A stretch of DNA of 64,000 nucleotides from Clostridium magnum DSM 2767 (lineage in GTDB: Bacteria > Bacillota > Clostridia > Clostridiales > Clostridiaceae), in assembly GCF_001623875.1 (NCBI RefSeq), contig NZ_LWAE01000008.1:124001-188000 (forward strand), given 5' to 3'. Positions within the stretch are counted from its first letter, which is position 1, and each line of letters opens with the position of its first letter. The notes below the pieces were generated by a model, which worked only from the letters and a program-made list of their open reading frames with translations, was not told where the DNA came from and made no database searches. Of this stretch, positions 27,471-36,380 are shown one piece after another. Made by a program: the position numbers and the translations under genes.

Positions 27471-27873
27471 AGTAAATAGTTATATTTTCAATGGAAAGTT
27501 CAAGCATTTGAGCCGATTTTCTATGATAGGAGTAATAAATACTATCATAGATTTTACAGTATTTACGATATTTCATAGTTTGTTTGGAGTAAGTTATGTT
27601 TTCAGTCAAGGTTTGGGATATGGTTTAGGAGTAGTAAATAGTTTTCTATTAAATAAAAAGTGGACTTTTGCAGATAGAAGAGCTAACAAAAGGTCCTTTT
27701 ATGAATTCTTGCAATTTGTTGTAGTTAACTTAATTTCTCTTATAATTACAATGATAGCTATGAGTCTGTTAGTACAAAATCTTAATTTAAATGTATATAT
27801 AGCTAAAGTACTAGTAACTGTTATAGCTCAAGTAACTAATTTTCTTGGGTATAAGTTATGGGTATTTAATTAA
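27454..27873 (+). CDS. GtrA-family membrane protein
   Basis: 139 residues with four membrane helices, the length and pattern of GtrA/DPMS proteins (SRFSMIGVINTIIDF at the start, SFLLNKKWTF in the middle loop, QVTNFLGYKLWVF at the end). Members are thought to move lipid-linked sugars across the membrane or help the glycosyltransferase. It overlaps the GT2 gene by 17 bp and has no strong ribosome site, so coupled translation is likely. Confidence 0.88.
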   Translation: MKLVVKVNSYIFNGKFKHLSRFSMIGVINTIIDFTVFTIFHSLFGVSYVFSQGLGYGLGVVNSFLLNKKWTFADRRANKRSFYEFLQFVVVNLISLIITMIAMSLLVQNLNLNVYIAKVLVTVIAQVTNFLGYKLWVFN

Positions 27874-27916
27874 TATAGATTATAATAAATAAAAAGTTCT
27901 AGGAGGACAAGTAAAG

Positions 27917-30115
27917 GTGAAAAAGGTTAAATTTACAAAGGAAACTTTTGGATTGGTAATGATTTTAATACTATCTTCAGTATTGAATTTAACTAATTTG
28001 GGAATAGAGGGATATGCAAATCAGTATTATGCAGCGGGTGTAAAAAGCATGACAATGAGTCTTAAAAACTTCTTCTTCGTATCCTTCGATCCTGCATCAT
28101 TTGTGACTATTGATAAACCTCCACTAGGGTTTTGGATACAAACTATATCTGCAAAGATATTTGGATTTAGTGGATGGAGTATAATTCTTCCACAGGCTAT
28201 TGCAGGAGTAATTTCTGTTTGGGTTATATATCGTGTTGTGAAAAGATCCTTCGGCAGTGCTGCAGGGCTAATTTCAGCGTTATGCCTTGCAGTTACACCA
28301 GTTTTTGTTGCGGTAAGCAGAAATAATACTTGTGATAATCTGCTTGTCTTAACTTTACTTTTAGCTTGCTGGGCACTTTCTATAGCTGCTGAAAAAGGAA
28401 AATTAAAATATCTCTTAATAAGTTTAGCCCTTGTAGGAGTTGGCTTTAACATAAAGATGCTGCAGGCCTATATGGTAGTACCAGCTTTATATATAACTTA
28501 TCTTCTTGCTAATTCAGTTTCTATAAAAAAGCGAATAGTACACCTTATTGCAGGTACAGCTGTTCTTATAGTAGTATCATTCTCCTGGGCTGTGGCTGTG
28601 GATTTAACACCGGCAGCTAACAGACCTTATGTGGGAAGTAGTACAAGTAATTCAGTATTGCAACTTATATTAGAACATAATGGGCTAGAGAGACTTGGCA
28701 TTGGTGGTACATCAAACTCTGCACCAGGTGGTAATCCTGGAGCTAATATGCAGAGACAAAATGACAGAGATCAAATAAAATCAGAAAATCAAACAGATGC
28801 TGCTTCTAGTGTAGCTAAAGGACAATCTATTCAAGGTAATAATACAGAAAATTCCTCTGCTAATGCTGGCGGACAGGGTATGCCAGGAGGAGCTCCTAAT
28901 GGCAATGGACCAGGGCAAGGAATGCCTCCAGAAGCTCCACCGAATGGTGATGGTCAAAGACAAGGTAGTCCTGGAAGTAATGGCGGCGGTCAAGGAGGAA
29001 CCTTTGGAGGCAAGGAAAAGTCAAGTATTACAAGACTATTTTCTAATAACAGTTTATCAGACCAGATAATTTGGTTGTTCCCTCTTGCAATATTTGGATT
29101 TATAGCGGCGGGGATAAAAGAAAAACTAGGAAAATCCTTTGATAATAAAAGAAAACAGTTATTAGTATTATGGTTTATGTGGATGCTTCCAGAATTTATA
29201 TATTTTAGCTTTACAACAGGGTTGTTCCATCCATATTATTTGACTATGCTCGCTGCGCCAATTGCAGCCTTAACAGGAATTGGAATTGTGTCAATGTGGG
29301 AGCTTTATAAGGAAGGGGGATGGAAATCTTGGATATTACCAGCAGCACTTATTGCAGATGGATTAGTTCAAGTGTTATTAATATCTTATTACTATAGTAC
29401 ATCAAATGTGGCAAAGATTATAATCATAATAACATCAGTTTTATGTTTTGCATCTTCCCTTATACTGATTATTGTTAATCTAATAAAAAATAAAAATACT
29501 AAACTTAAAAAAATAGCATTGAGCACTGCGTTAATAGGACTTTTAGTAGCACCTACAGTTTGGTCTGGTACTACTATGTTTTATGGAATGTCTGGAAGCT
29601 TCCCGTCTGCTGGACTATCACTAATGTCTAATAAACAAATGGGAGGAGCAGGTATGAATTCTGGTAACAATAGCAATTCAAAGCTAATAGAATTTTTACA
29701 AAGTCATAAAACAAATGAAAAATATCTTCTTGTAACCTCATCTACTAACGGCTATGCTTCAGATATAATAATTAAAACAGGTGAAGCTGTAATGACGTGG
29801 GGGTTCTTTGGAAATGATAAAGCCATAACTCTGGATCAGTTTAAGGAACTAGTTAATAAAGGTGAAGTAAGATATGTTATGGTAGGTGGCCAAGGTGGTA
29901 GCAATGATATCATGAACTGGGTCAAGGCAAATGGTAAAGTTGTTTCGGAAAGTGAATGGAAGGATTCTAATCAATCAAATAATAAGGTAAGCAATATAAA
30001 GGAAACTAATAACCAAGACGGAAATTCAACGGATAAAAGTTCCAGAGGATTTGGAGGCGGAAATTCTGAACAACTTTATGACCTAAAAGGAATCTCTACT
30101 ACTTCCACAAAATAA
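27917..30115 (+). CDS. GT39-type membrane glycosyltransferase (ArnT/YkcB-like) with low-complexity insert
   Basis: 732 residues, starting at GTG behind CTAGGAGG. Multiple membrane helices and the early motif TIDKPPLGFW, close to the catalytic loop of ArnT/PMT enzymes, show transfer from a polyprenyl-phosphate sugar to an acceptor outside the membrane. Residues about 262-368 are a Gly/Asn/Pro/Gln-rich insert, not expected in the core fold, lying in an extracytoplasmic loop. The C-terminus (after residue 590) is a soluble domain with an Asn/Ser/Gly-rich tail. It completes the GT2-GtrA-GT39 set. The acceptor (teichoic acid, glycan or protein) is unknown. Confidence 0.88.
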   Translation: MKKVKFTKETFGLVMILILSSVLNLTNLGIEGYANQYYAAGVKSMTMSLKNFFFVSFDPASFVTIDKPPLGFWIQTISAKIFGFSGWSIILPQAIAGVISVWVIYRVVKRSFGSAAGLISALCLAVTPVFVAVSRNNTCDNLLVLTLLLACWALSIAAEKGKLKYLLISLALVGVGFNIKMLQAYMVVPALYITYLLANSVSIKKRIVHLIAGTAVLIVVSFSWAVAVDLTPAANRPYVGSSTSNSVLQLILEHNGLERLGIGGTSNSAPGGNPGANMQRQNDRDQIKSENQTDAASSVAKGQSIQGNNTENSSANAGGQGMPGGAPNGNGPGQGMPPEAPPNGDGQRQGSPGSNGGGQGGTFGGKEKSSITRLFSNNSLSDQIIWLFPLAIFGFIAAGIKEKLGKSFDNKRKQLLVLWFMWMLPEFIYFSFTTGLFHPYYLTMLAAPIAALTGIGIVSMWELYKEGGWKSWILPAALIADGLVQVLLISYYYSTSNVAKIIIIITSVLCFASSLILIIVNLIKNKNTKLKKIALSTALIGLLVAPTVWSGTTMFYGMSGSFPSAGLSLMSNKQMGGAGMNSGNNSNSKLIEFLQSHKTNEKYLLVTSSTNGYASDIIIKTGEAVMTWGFFGNDKAITLDQFKELVNKGEVRYVMVGGQGGSNDIMNWVKANGKVVSESEWKDSNQSNNKVSNIKETNNQDGNSTDKSSRGFGGGNSEQLYDLKGISTTSTK

Positions 30116-30117
30116 TA

Positions 30118-30152
30118 AATTAAATGGTGCAGAGTTAATTTGCACCATTTTT
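30118..30152 (+). terminator. Terminator of the glycosyltransferase operon
   Basis: Stem AAATGGTGCA/TGCACCATTT with a 9-nt loop and T-rich end, directly after the GT39 stop. Confidence 0.85.
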
Positions 30153-30297
30153 AGTTAAGAGTTGAGAATTAAGAATTAAGAGTTAATGAAGTTTTTTCTT
30201 AACTATGTTAAGAAAAAACAATAAATTAATTTTTGTTATTTTTAACGTAGTTAAAAATAACTTCCACAACTCTTAACTCTCAACTCTTAACTCTTGA
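30153..30297. repeat. Multi-hairpin inverted repeat element
   Basis: Outer arms are built of repeated AGTTAAGAGTTGAGAATTAAG words and their complement. Between them are two perfect hairpins, TTTTTTCTTAAC/GTTAAGAAAAAA (30192-30218) and GTTATTTTTAAC/GTTAAAAATAAC (30235-30261). The whole could form a four-way junction. It lies between the glycosyltransferase operon and the two-component operon. Probably a MITE-like element; no relative elsewhere in the window. Confidence 0.7.
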
Positions 30298-30328
30298 CTT
30301 TTTTATATTGTGTGGCAATTTTTACGAT

Positions 30329-30361
30329 TGTAACGAAATTGTAATAAAAGTATGATATATT
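30329..30361 (+). promoter_or_regulatory. TGTAAC/TGTAAT direct repeats and -10 before the response regulator gene
   Basis: TGTAAC at 30329 and TGTAAT at 30340 are 11 bp apart; TATGAT (30351) or TATATT (30356) could be the -10. The same motif stands before the glycosyltransferase operon and the giant repeat protein, suggesting autoregulation. Confidence 0.55.
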
Positions 30362-30392
30362 AAGGTAAGTAATAGTTTTTTGGAGGGATAAT

Positions 30393-31073
30393 ATGAACGG
30401 CAAAAAGATATTAGTAGTTGATGATGAACCATTAATTAGAAAGCTTGTTACAGATTTTCTTAAAAGAGAAGGCTGTGTAACCATTGAAGCAGAGGATGGA
30501 CGTAAGGCTTTAGATTTGTTTTCAGATGAAAAAAATATAGATTTAATAATTCTTGATGTTATGCTTCCTGAATATGATGGCTGGACTGTATGTAGAGAAA
30601 TAAGAAAAAAGTCTAAAGTTCCTATCATAATGCTTACTGCAAGAGGAGAGGAATTTGATGAGGTTTTTGGCTTAGATATCGGAGCAGATGAATACATTGC
30701 AAAGCCCTTTAGTCCAAACATATTGATAGCTAGAGTAAAAGCTGTGCTTAGAAGAACAATGACTGAGGATACTACTGTTCTTAAAGAATTTGATGGGCTG
30801 GCAATAGATCATAATGCACGGCAGGTAGTTATTGAAGGGCAGTCAATTGATCTAAGTCCCAAAGAATATGAGCTCTTAGACTATCTTACTGAGAACTATG
30901 GAAAGGCGCTAAGCAGAGAACAGATTTTAGATAAGGTATGGGGATATGATTATTATGGAGATTTAAGAACAGTGGATACGCATATTAACAGATTAAGAAT
31001 AAAATTAGACTCTAAAAGTGAGTATGTACACACTGTTAGAGGCTATGGTTATAGATTTGAGGTTGAAAAATGA
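30393..31073 (+). CDS. OmpR/PhoB-family response regulator
   Basis: 226 residues. The receiver domain has the acidic pair in VVDDEP, phospho-acceptor Asp in LDVMLPEYDG, Thr in LTARG and Lys in AKPFSP. The winged-helix domain (about 130-226) ends in the usual VDTHINRLRIKL and TVRGYGYRF. It overlaps the kinase gene by 4 bp. Its position behind the glycosyltransferase operon and the shared direct repeats suggest that it controls that operon, itself, and the repeat protein at 60.6 kb. Confidence 0.93.
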   Translation: MNGKKILVVDDEPLIRKLVTDFLKREGCVTIEAEDGRKALDLFSDEKNIDLIILDVMLPEYDGWTVCREIRKKSKVPIIMLTARGEEFDEVFGLDIGADEYIAKPFSPNILIARVKAVLRRTMTEDTTVLKEFDGLAIDHNARQVVIEGQSIDLSPKEYELLDYLTENYGKALSREQILDKVWGYDYYGDLRTVDTHINRLRIKLDSKSEYVHTVRGYGYRFEVEK

Positions 31074-32560
31074 GTAAATCTATAAGATCAAAGCTTTTTA
31101 TTTCAATAACTTTTCTATTAATATTTTTTATTTCTGTTTTATGTGTAGTAAATAATTTATATCTGGAGCAATATTATATAAAGAAAAAGAAAAATATACT
31201 TAGAGAAAATGCGAAAAATATAGTAAGTATTTATAACGGGAATATAAATGATATACAAGATGAGTTGGATAGAACTGCTAATATAACAGGTGGTAATATT
31301 GATATACGTAATGAGGATGGAATAATGATTTATAACTCAGGCCGTAAACAGCTAGAGGATAAGCATATACAAGATGACGGCCCTTTCAAAACAGGTCTGA
31401 AACCACCGATAAACCAGCCACCGGAACCGGATGGTGATAAAGTTACCGAATACACAGAAGGGCAATATACATTTGAAAACCGCAGAGATTTCAAGATGAA
31501 AATAGATTTTCTTACTCTTGCAACACGGCTAAGTGATGGAAGCATACTTTCTATAAAAGTGCCTTTAGTTTCGATAAGAGAAAGTGTGGATATTGCAAAC
31601 AGGTTTATAATTATCACAGGTATTATAATTATGATTTTAGGAAGCGTATGGGCCTATTTATTTTCAAGAAGATTTACAAAGCCAATATTAGAGTTAAATA
31701 ATATTGCTAGAAACATGTCTAAGTTTGACTTTACTCAAAAATATAACGTAAACCGCAGAGACGAAATTGGCCAGTTGGGACAAAGTGTTAACCATCTGTC
31801 TGGTGAGCTAGATAGAGTGATTACAGAATTAAATGTAAAAAATAAGAAACTTGAAGAAGATATTGAGAAGGAAAGAAAAATAGACGAGATGAGAAAGGAA
31901 TTTGTTTCTAGTGTTTCTCATGAATTAAGAACACCGTTATCAGTAATACAGGGTTATGCGGAGGGACTTATTAGTAATGTTGCGGAAAGTGAAGAGGATA
32001 GAAAATTTTATTGTGACGTTATTATAAAAGAAACGGACAAAATGAATAAGTTGGTAAAGGATTTGATGAATCTTTCACAGATTGAATCCGGTTATTTCCA
32101 AATTGAAAAAACTGAATTTGATATAACATCTTTAATAGAGTATGTTCTCAATAAATATGAAACAATATTTGCAGAAAAAAATATCCAAATACAATTTGAT
32201 CTTGGAGAAAGTTGTACTGCCTATGGAGATATGGTAAGAATTGAGCAGGTACTTACAAACTATATTAATAATGCCCTTAACCACGTGGATGGAGATAGAG
32301 TTATTAAAACAAGTAAAGTGCTTACTCAGGATAAAATAAGAGTAAGTGTATTTAATACAGGAAAACATATACCTGAAGAGTCTTTGGAAAAACTATGGAA
32401 CAGCTTCTACAAAGTAGACAAAGCAAGGACGAGAGCTTATGGTGGATATGGACTTGGACTTTCTATAGTAAAAGCCATTCAAGAACTTCATAACAACTCT
32501 TATGGTGTAGAAAATGTTGAGGGTGGGGTAGAATTTTGGTTTGAGGTAGAGAAAGCCTAA
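31070..32560 (+). CDS. Membrane sensor histidine kinase
   Basis: 496 residues. TM1 (about 10-28) and TM2 (about 178-200) bracket an extracellular domain with a Pro-rich stretch (KPPINQPPEPDGD). HAMP, then the phospho-acceptor histidine in SVSHELRTPLS, the N box QVLTNYINNALNH, and the G box YGGYGLGLSIV. The partner is the regulator encoded immediately upstream, whose stop overlaps this start (ATGA). The signal sensed is unknown; linkage to envelope glycosylation suggests cell-wall or phosphate status. Confidence 0.92.
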   Translation: MSKSIRSKLFISITFLLIFFISVLCVVNNLYLEQYYIKKKKNILRENAKNIVSIYNGNINDIQDELDRTANITGGNIDIRNEDGIMIYNSGRKQLEDKHIQDDGPFKTGLKPPINQPPEPDGDKVTEYTEGQYTFENRRDFKMKIDFLTLATRLSDGSILSIKVPLVSIRESVDIANRFIIITGIIIMILGSVWAYLFSRRFTKPILELNNIARNMSKFDFTQKYNVNRRDEIGQLGQSVNHLSGELDRVITELNVKNKKLEEDIEKERKIDEMRKEFVSSVSHELRTPLSVIQGYAEGLISNVAESEEDRKFYCDVIIKETDKMNKLVKDLMNLSQIESGYFQIEKTEFDITSLIEYVLNKYETIFAEKNIQIQFDLGESCTAYGDMVRIEQVLTNYINNALNHVDGDRVIKTSKVLTQDKIRVSVFNTGKHIPEESLEKLWNSFYKVDKARTRAYGGYGLGLSIVKAIQELHNNSYGVENVEGGVEFWFEVEKA

Positions 32561-32692
32561 TGAAATAATCCTCCAATATAAAAGTTATAACGATAAAGAA
32601 TATACAATAGACTTTGCAATAATTAAACAAATAAAGTATAATATCTTTTGTTTAAGAAAAAATAATTTTAAATACACAGGAGTATATTAAAA

Positions 32693-32926
32693 ATGAGAGC
32701 AAGTTACAAAAACCCAAAGGAACTATCAAGCAAATTGAGAGATTTAGTTGACACATATCTTGAGGGATTGTTAGACTATGAGGAATTGGAAAGAACAATT
32801 ATTGCTATAATAAATGCTAATGAAGATAGGGTGTACAAAAATGGATTTATGCCAACAAAATTAGCAGGTGTCTTAGGTACTGAAAGAGTAGATATTATAA
32901 ATAAGATAGCAGAAACAATAAAATAA
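32693..32926 (+). CDS. Small conserved helical protein (possibly TIGR04540-like)
   Basis: 77 residues, good ribosome site (CAGGAGT). It has a predicted helix-rich body with DTYLEGLLDYEELE and ending in a helix-turn-helix-like segment (TKLAGVLGTERVDIINKIAETI). Similar small proteins occur in other clostridia, and I recall a TIGR04540 family of this size, but the match is from memory. It has no signal peptide. The gene is monocistronic with its own terminator. Confidence 0.6.
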   Translation: MRASYKNPKELSSKLRDLVDTYLEGLLDYEELERTIIAIINANEDRVYKNGFMPTKLAGVLGTERVDIINKIAETIK

Positions 32927-32941
32927 TTAATAGAGAAACAG

Positions 32942-32982
32942 TGCAGCTGCAAGAATTAAATGTCTTGCAGCTGTTTCTAATT
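32942..32982. terminator. Terminator hairpin between convergent genes
   Basis: Stem CAGCTGCAAG/CTTGCAGCTG with a 10-nt loop and T-rich tail, between the small protein gene and the convergent permease gene. Confidence 0.85.
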
Positions 32983-33873
32983 TTACTCTGTACAAACCTC
33001 AGGTTGCTTTTTATTATTAATTTTTGAGGATTTAAACATAACAACGGAAGTATATATTATTACACATACTACTACCCATTTTAGTACACTTAAAGGTAAT
33101 GATTTTACAACATATGCAGCTATTAATACTCCAATTGAGCCTAAAATACCAATGGCTACTGAAGCTTTTGTTGAATAGGCTCCGTTTTTTATGAACTGAT
33201 AAGATGAAAAAGGCATCAGCAGTGCGCAGGAACCCATCATTATAGGGAAGGCTGCCTTAGCACCCATTCCTAATGCAAAGACTAAGGCCATACACGGCGC
33301 GTAGAGTCCTATGCCTATAGTCATAAGTGCACCAAACACGAAGTTTCCGATAATTCCAATCACTAAGGTTATTCCTGTAAGACCTACAGCATCTCCGCCT
33401 ATAGGGAAAAGCTTTAACTGTCCAGCAGTCATAAGTGCAGCTACTACTAAAAGAGCTATTCCCATAGAAATTTGAATAGTTTTTTCATCAAATTTAGATA
33501 CAAATTTAGCACCTACAATAGCACCTATAACTGCAGATGCTAACATGCTAAACAGTGTTACAGGTTCTACCTTTATAACTGTTATAAATATAATTGCTTC
33601 TAATGTAGTAGGGATGGTATTAGCCACATTTAAGGTCCCTGGAAGCTTTTTGTCTTCTATTAATTTAAGGTTTTTGAAAAGTGAAGTTTCTATAGCAAAG
33701 CTTCCTATTCCTAAAGTATCAAAAAAATTAGCTAACATACCAATAAGTCCTAGTTTTATAAAACTTCCTTCTTCTAAGGTACCTTCTTTTTTCTTTTTAA
33801 TATAATCTTTTGTAAGTAAAAGAGAATACCAAATGCAGCTTAAAATCATAAACGATAGTACAAATATTAACAT
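32983..33873 (-). CDS. TauE/SafE-family sulfite/organosulfur permease
   Basis: 296 residues, eight or so membrane helices, in two similar halves as in the TSUP family. The first half contains GLIGMLANFFDTLGIGSFA and the second GIIGNFVFGALMTIGIGLYAP, quoted for the repeated G-x-x-A/G-N pattern. Relatives export sulfite or take up sulfur-containing acids. No partner gene indicates the substrate. AAGGAG precedes the start. Confidence 0.85.
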   Translation of the reverse strand: MLIFVLSFMILSCIWYSLLLTKDYIKKKKEGTLEEGSFIKLGLIGMLANFFDTLGIGSFAIETSLFKNLKLIEDKKLPGTLNVANTIPTTLEAIIFITVIKVEPVTLFSMLASAVIGAIVGAKFVSKFDEKTIQISMGIALLVVAALMTAGQLKLFPIGGDAVGLTGITLVIGIIGNFVFGALMTIGIGLYAPCMALVFALGMGAKAAFPIMMGSCALLMPFSSYQFIKNGAYSTKASVAIGILGSIGVLIAAYVVKSLPLSVLKWVVVCVIIYTSVVMFKSSKINNKKQPEVCTE

Positions 33874-34049
33874 ATTTTTTCTCCTTTAAACCCTCTGTTT
33901 TAATTCAAATTTCAAATTTTATTTACTTAATTCTACAATATTTTTATATTCTTTTCAATAAAATTTAATTTTATAAGGTTTTAAAGAAGAAAGTGGCGTC
34001 AAATAGATATACATAGGAATGGGAGAACTAAGTTAAGTTCCCGCAGTGA

Positions 34050-35504
34050 TTAACTTGAACTTATTGGTAACTCAATTATAAATACGGCACCGAACTCTGA
34101 ATTTTCAGCTTTGATTTTTCCATTATGCTTCTCAATAACATTTTTACTTATAGATAAACCCAGTCCAAAATTGCCCTTTTTACCCTTATAGAACCTTTGA
34201 AATATATTTTCAATTTCCTTTGGATCAAAGCCTGGTCCGTCATCTGATATAGTAAGTTCCACTTTGTCATTAGCAATTATTTTAGTTGTTAGCATAATAA
34301 CACTATCTGCATATCGTATACAGTTACTTAGTATATTAGTAATTGCACGACAAAGTTTTTCTTCATCTGCATATATTTCAATATTTTTATTAAGATTATC
34401 ATTGGTAATTTTTATATTGCTCTGCATGGCAATACCACTTAAACGATCAATGCAATTATTTATTAATTCATTAAAGTCCAAGTTAACACAGTGATAACTC
34501 TCTTCAATTGTATCAAGTCGAGATAAGTAAAGTAAATCCTCTACTAAATGGGTTAAACGTTTGGTTTCATCAAGTATAACATTAACGCCAGTGTTATTAT
34601 CTATAACATCATATTTTATACCCTCAGCATAGCTTTGAATAGACATAAGTGGAGTCCGAAATTCATGGGATACATTCTGGAGAAAAGTTTTCTGTGCTTT
34701 ATCGTATGTTTCAAGTTTTTCAGACATAATATTTATATTATTTACAAATTCACGGAGCTCATCATCCACTGGCATATGAATTTTGGTCCCAAAATTCCTT
34801 TCTGCAATAGCTCTTATATGTTTGTTAAGAGAGGAAAAGGGTGCGGATATTTTTTTAGAAATAAGGGAAGAAAATATTAAAATAATAATGGCTGAGAAGA
34901 TTAAAATAACAAAAAGAATAATATTTATTCCAAACTGAAGTTGAATTACTTTTTCCAGGCTGGAGTATATGACTATCCAACCTAAACCAAAAGAGTTTTT
35001 AGTAGAAACTGGTTTGATTATTGCTATATATTTGGTACCAGATAAATAGAAGTTTAAATATGTTTCATTATCTGGATTTTTAGATTTATTGATCTCATCA
35101 GTTATTTGATGAAGCAGATCAGTAGGCGGTGTAAAAGAATCTTTTGGAGAAGGAGTTACTATATTCTTGCTTTTATCAAGTAAAATATAGTCTGCATTTA
35201 AAACTGTAAGAGATTCTTTTAATGAACGGTCCAATTTAAAATAGAATTTTAGAATGTCATTATTATTTTTGGGGTCAAGAGGAGGTGGCGGCGGCATCAT
35301 TTCAGATCCTGTAAAGGCATCTGGTCCATGCTGTAACGCAGTATGTTCCGTATTTGATGCAATTTTATTTAGCTGATTAACAACATCTTTTTCAATATAT
35401 AAACGGACAGCAATATTAAATATGATTGTAGCTAATGTAATGAGCATTATGATTAAAACAAGATTATATTTAAAAATTCTCCACTTAATTGTATTCCTCT
35501 TCAT
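34050..35504 (-). CDS. Membrane sensor histidine kinase (second system)
   Basis: 484 residues, started at the ATG at 35504 behind AAGGAATG, directly after the regulator's stop. Two membrane segments (about 15-35 and 180-205) flank an extracellular domain with a Pro run (MMPPPPPLD). HAMP, phospho-acceptor in VSHEFRTPLMS, N box ITNILSNCIRYA and G box GNFGLGLSIS follow. It pairs with the regulator upstream of it in the operon. The genes transcribed in the opposite direction (repeat protein, FlxA-like, MacAB) are its likely targets. Confidence 0.92.
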   Translation of the reverse strand: MKRNTIKWRIFKYNLVLIIMLITLATIIFNIAVRLYIEKDVVNQLNKIASNTEHTALQHGPDAFTGSEMMPPPPPLDPKNNNDILKFYFKLDRSLKESLTVLNADYILLDKSKNIVTPSPKDSFTPPTDLLHQITDEINKSKNPDNETYLNFYLSGTKYIAIIKPVSTKNSFGLGWIVIYSSLEKVIQLQFGINIILFVILIFSAIIILIFSSLISKKISAPFSSLNKHIRAIAERNFGTKIHMPVDDELREFVNNINIMSEKLETYDKAQKTFLQNVSHEFRTPLMSIQSYAEGIKYDVIDNNTGVNVILDETKRLTHLVEDLLYLSRLDTIEESYHCVNLDFNELINNCIDRLSGIAMQSNIKITNDNLNKNIEIYADEEKLCRAITNILSNCIRYADSVIMLTTKIIANDKVELTISDDGPGFDPKEIENIFQRFYKGKKGNFGLGLSISKNVIEKHNGKIKAENSEFGAVFIIELPISSS

Positions 35505-35508
35505 AGTA

Positions 35509-36204
35509 TCATTCCTTATCTTGTATTTTAAAACCAAATCCCCATACAGTAGCAATTTTTAAAAGGGAACCAGCATCTAATAATTTTTTTCTAATTCTTT
35601 TTATCATATCATCAGTAGCCCTAGTTTCTACATCATTTTCAAATCCCCAAATTTTATCTAATAGCTCGCTGCGGCTAATTGCTCTATTTTTATTTACTGC
35701 TAGATAATAGAGTAACGAAAATTCCATTCCTGTAAGACCTATGTTTTTATTACCAAACTGAGCTTGTTTAATGTGATAGTTTATTGAAATATCTGAAATA
35801 TTAATAACTTGATTATATTCAGTACGAGTCTTGTCCAATTCAATTCTTCGAAAAATACTTTTGATTCTAGCAATGAGTTCCATCGGACTAAAAGGCTTAG
35901 TAAGATAGTCATCACTTCCTAATGTAAGTCCAGCTATTTTATCCGGTTCTGTATCTTTGGCAGATACGATTATTATTGGTACAGAACTTTTTTTTCGGAT
36001 AGATGAGCAAAGAGAAAAACCATCTATTTCTGGCATCATAACGTCAATTACCAACATATCTGCTGGTCTATTGTTAAAAGCTTCAAAAATTGAACGACCA
36101 TCATTAAAGGTCTCTACTTCAAATCCTTCCTTAACAAGAAAGGATTTGATTATATTACAGATATTAATTTCATCATCAGCAATATATATTAGTTTTTTAT
36201 CCAT
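35509..36204 (-). CDS. OmpR/PhoB-family response regulator (second system)
   Basis: 231 residues. Receiver with DDE near the start, Asp in VIDVMMPEIDG, Ser in VSAKD and Lys in TKPFSP; the DNA-binding domain contains ATDDMIKRIRKKL. The start is the ATG at 36204 after GAGGTGATT; the preceding in-frame TTG is not needed. Three perfect-period TTGCCAC repeats lie 75-100 bp upstream between this gene and the divergent repeat protein, a probable binding site for this protein. Confidence 0.92.
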   Translation of the reverse strand: MDKKLIYIADDEINICNIIKSFLVKEGFEVETFNDGRSIFEAFNNRPADMLVIDVMMPEIDGFSLCSSIRKKSSVPIIIVSAKDTEPDKIAGLTLGSDDYLTKPFSPMELIARIKSIFRRIELDKTRTEYNQVINISDISINYHIKQAQFGNKNIGLTGMEFSLLYYLAVNKNRAISRSELLDKIWGFENDVETRATDDMIKRIRKKLLDAGSLLKIATVWGFGFKIQDKE

Positions 36205-36279
36205 ATACTTCAATCACCTCTTAATCAATTTTACCATAAGAAGACTGGAATATCATTCAGAATTCTTTTATGTTTTAAA

Positions 36280-36312
36280 TTGCCACATGTTTGCCGCAAT
36301 ATTGCCACAAAA
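36280..36312. promoter_or_regulatory. Three 11-bp direct repeats (TTGCCAC type)
   Basis: TTGCCAC at 36280, TTGCCGC at 36291 and TTGCCAC at 36302 have exact 11-bp spacing. A possible -10 GATAAT lies at 36331. One strong and two weaker copies precede macA at 38332-38364 at the same distance from a possible -10. Confidence 0.65.
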
Positions 36313-36380
36313 CAAAAGCTGTTTTTTTGAGATAATTATATAAGGAAAATAAACGAAAAGTTTACTTAAGGAGGTATAAT

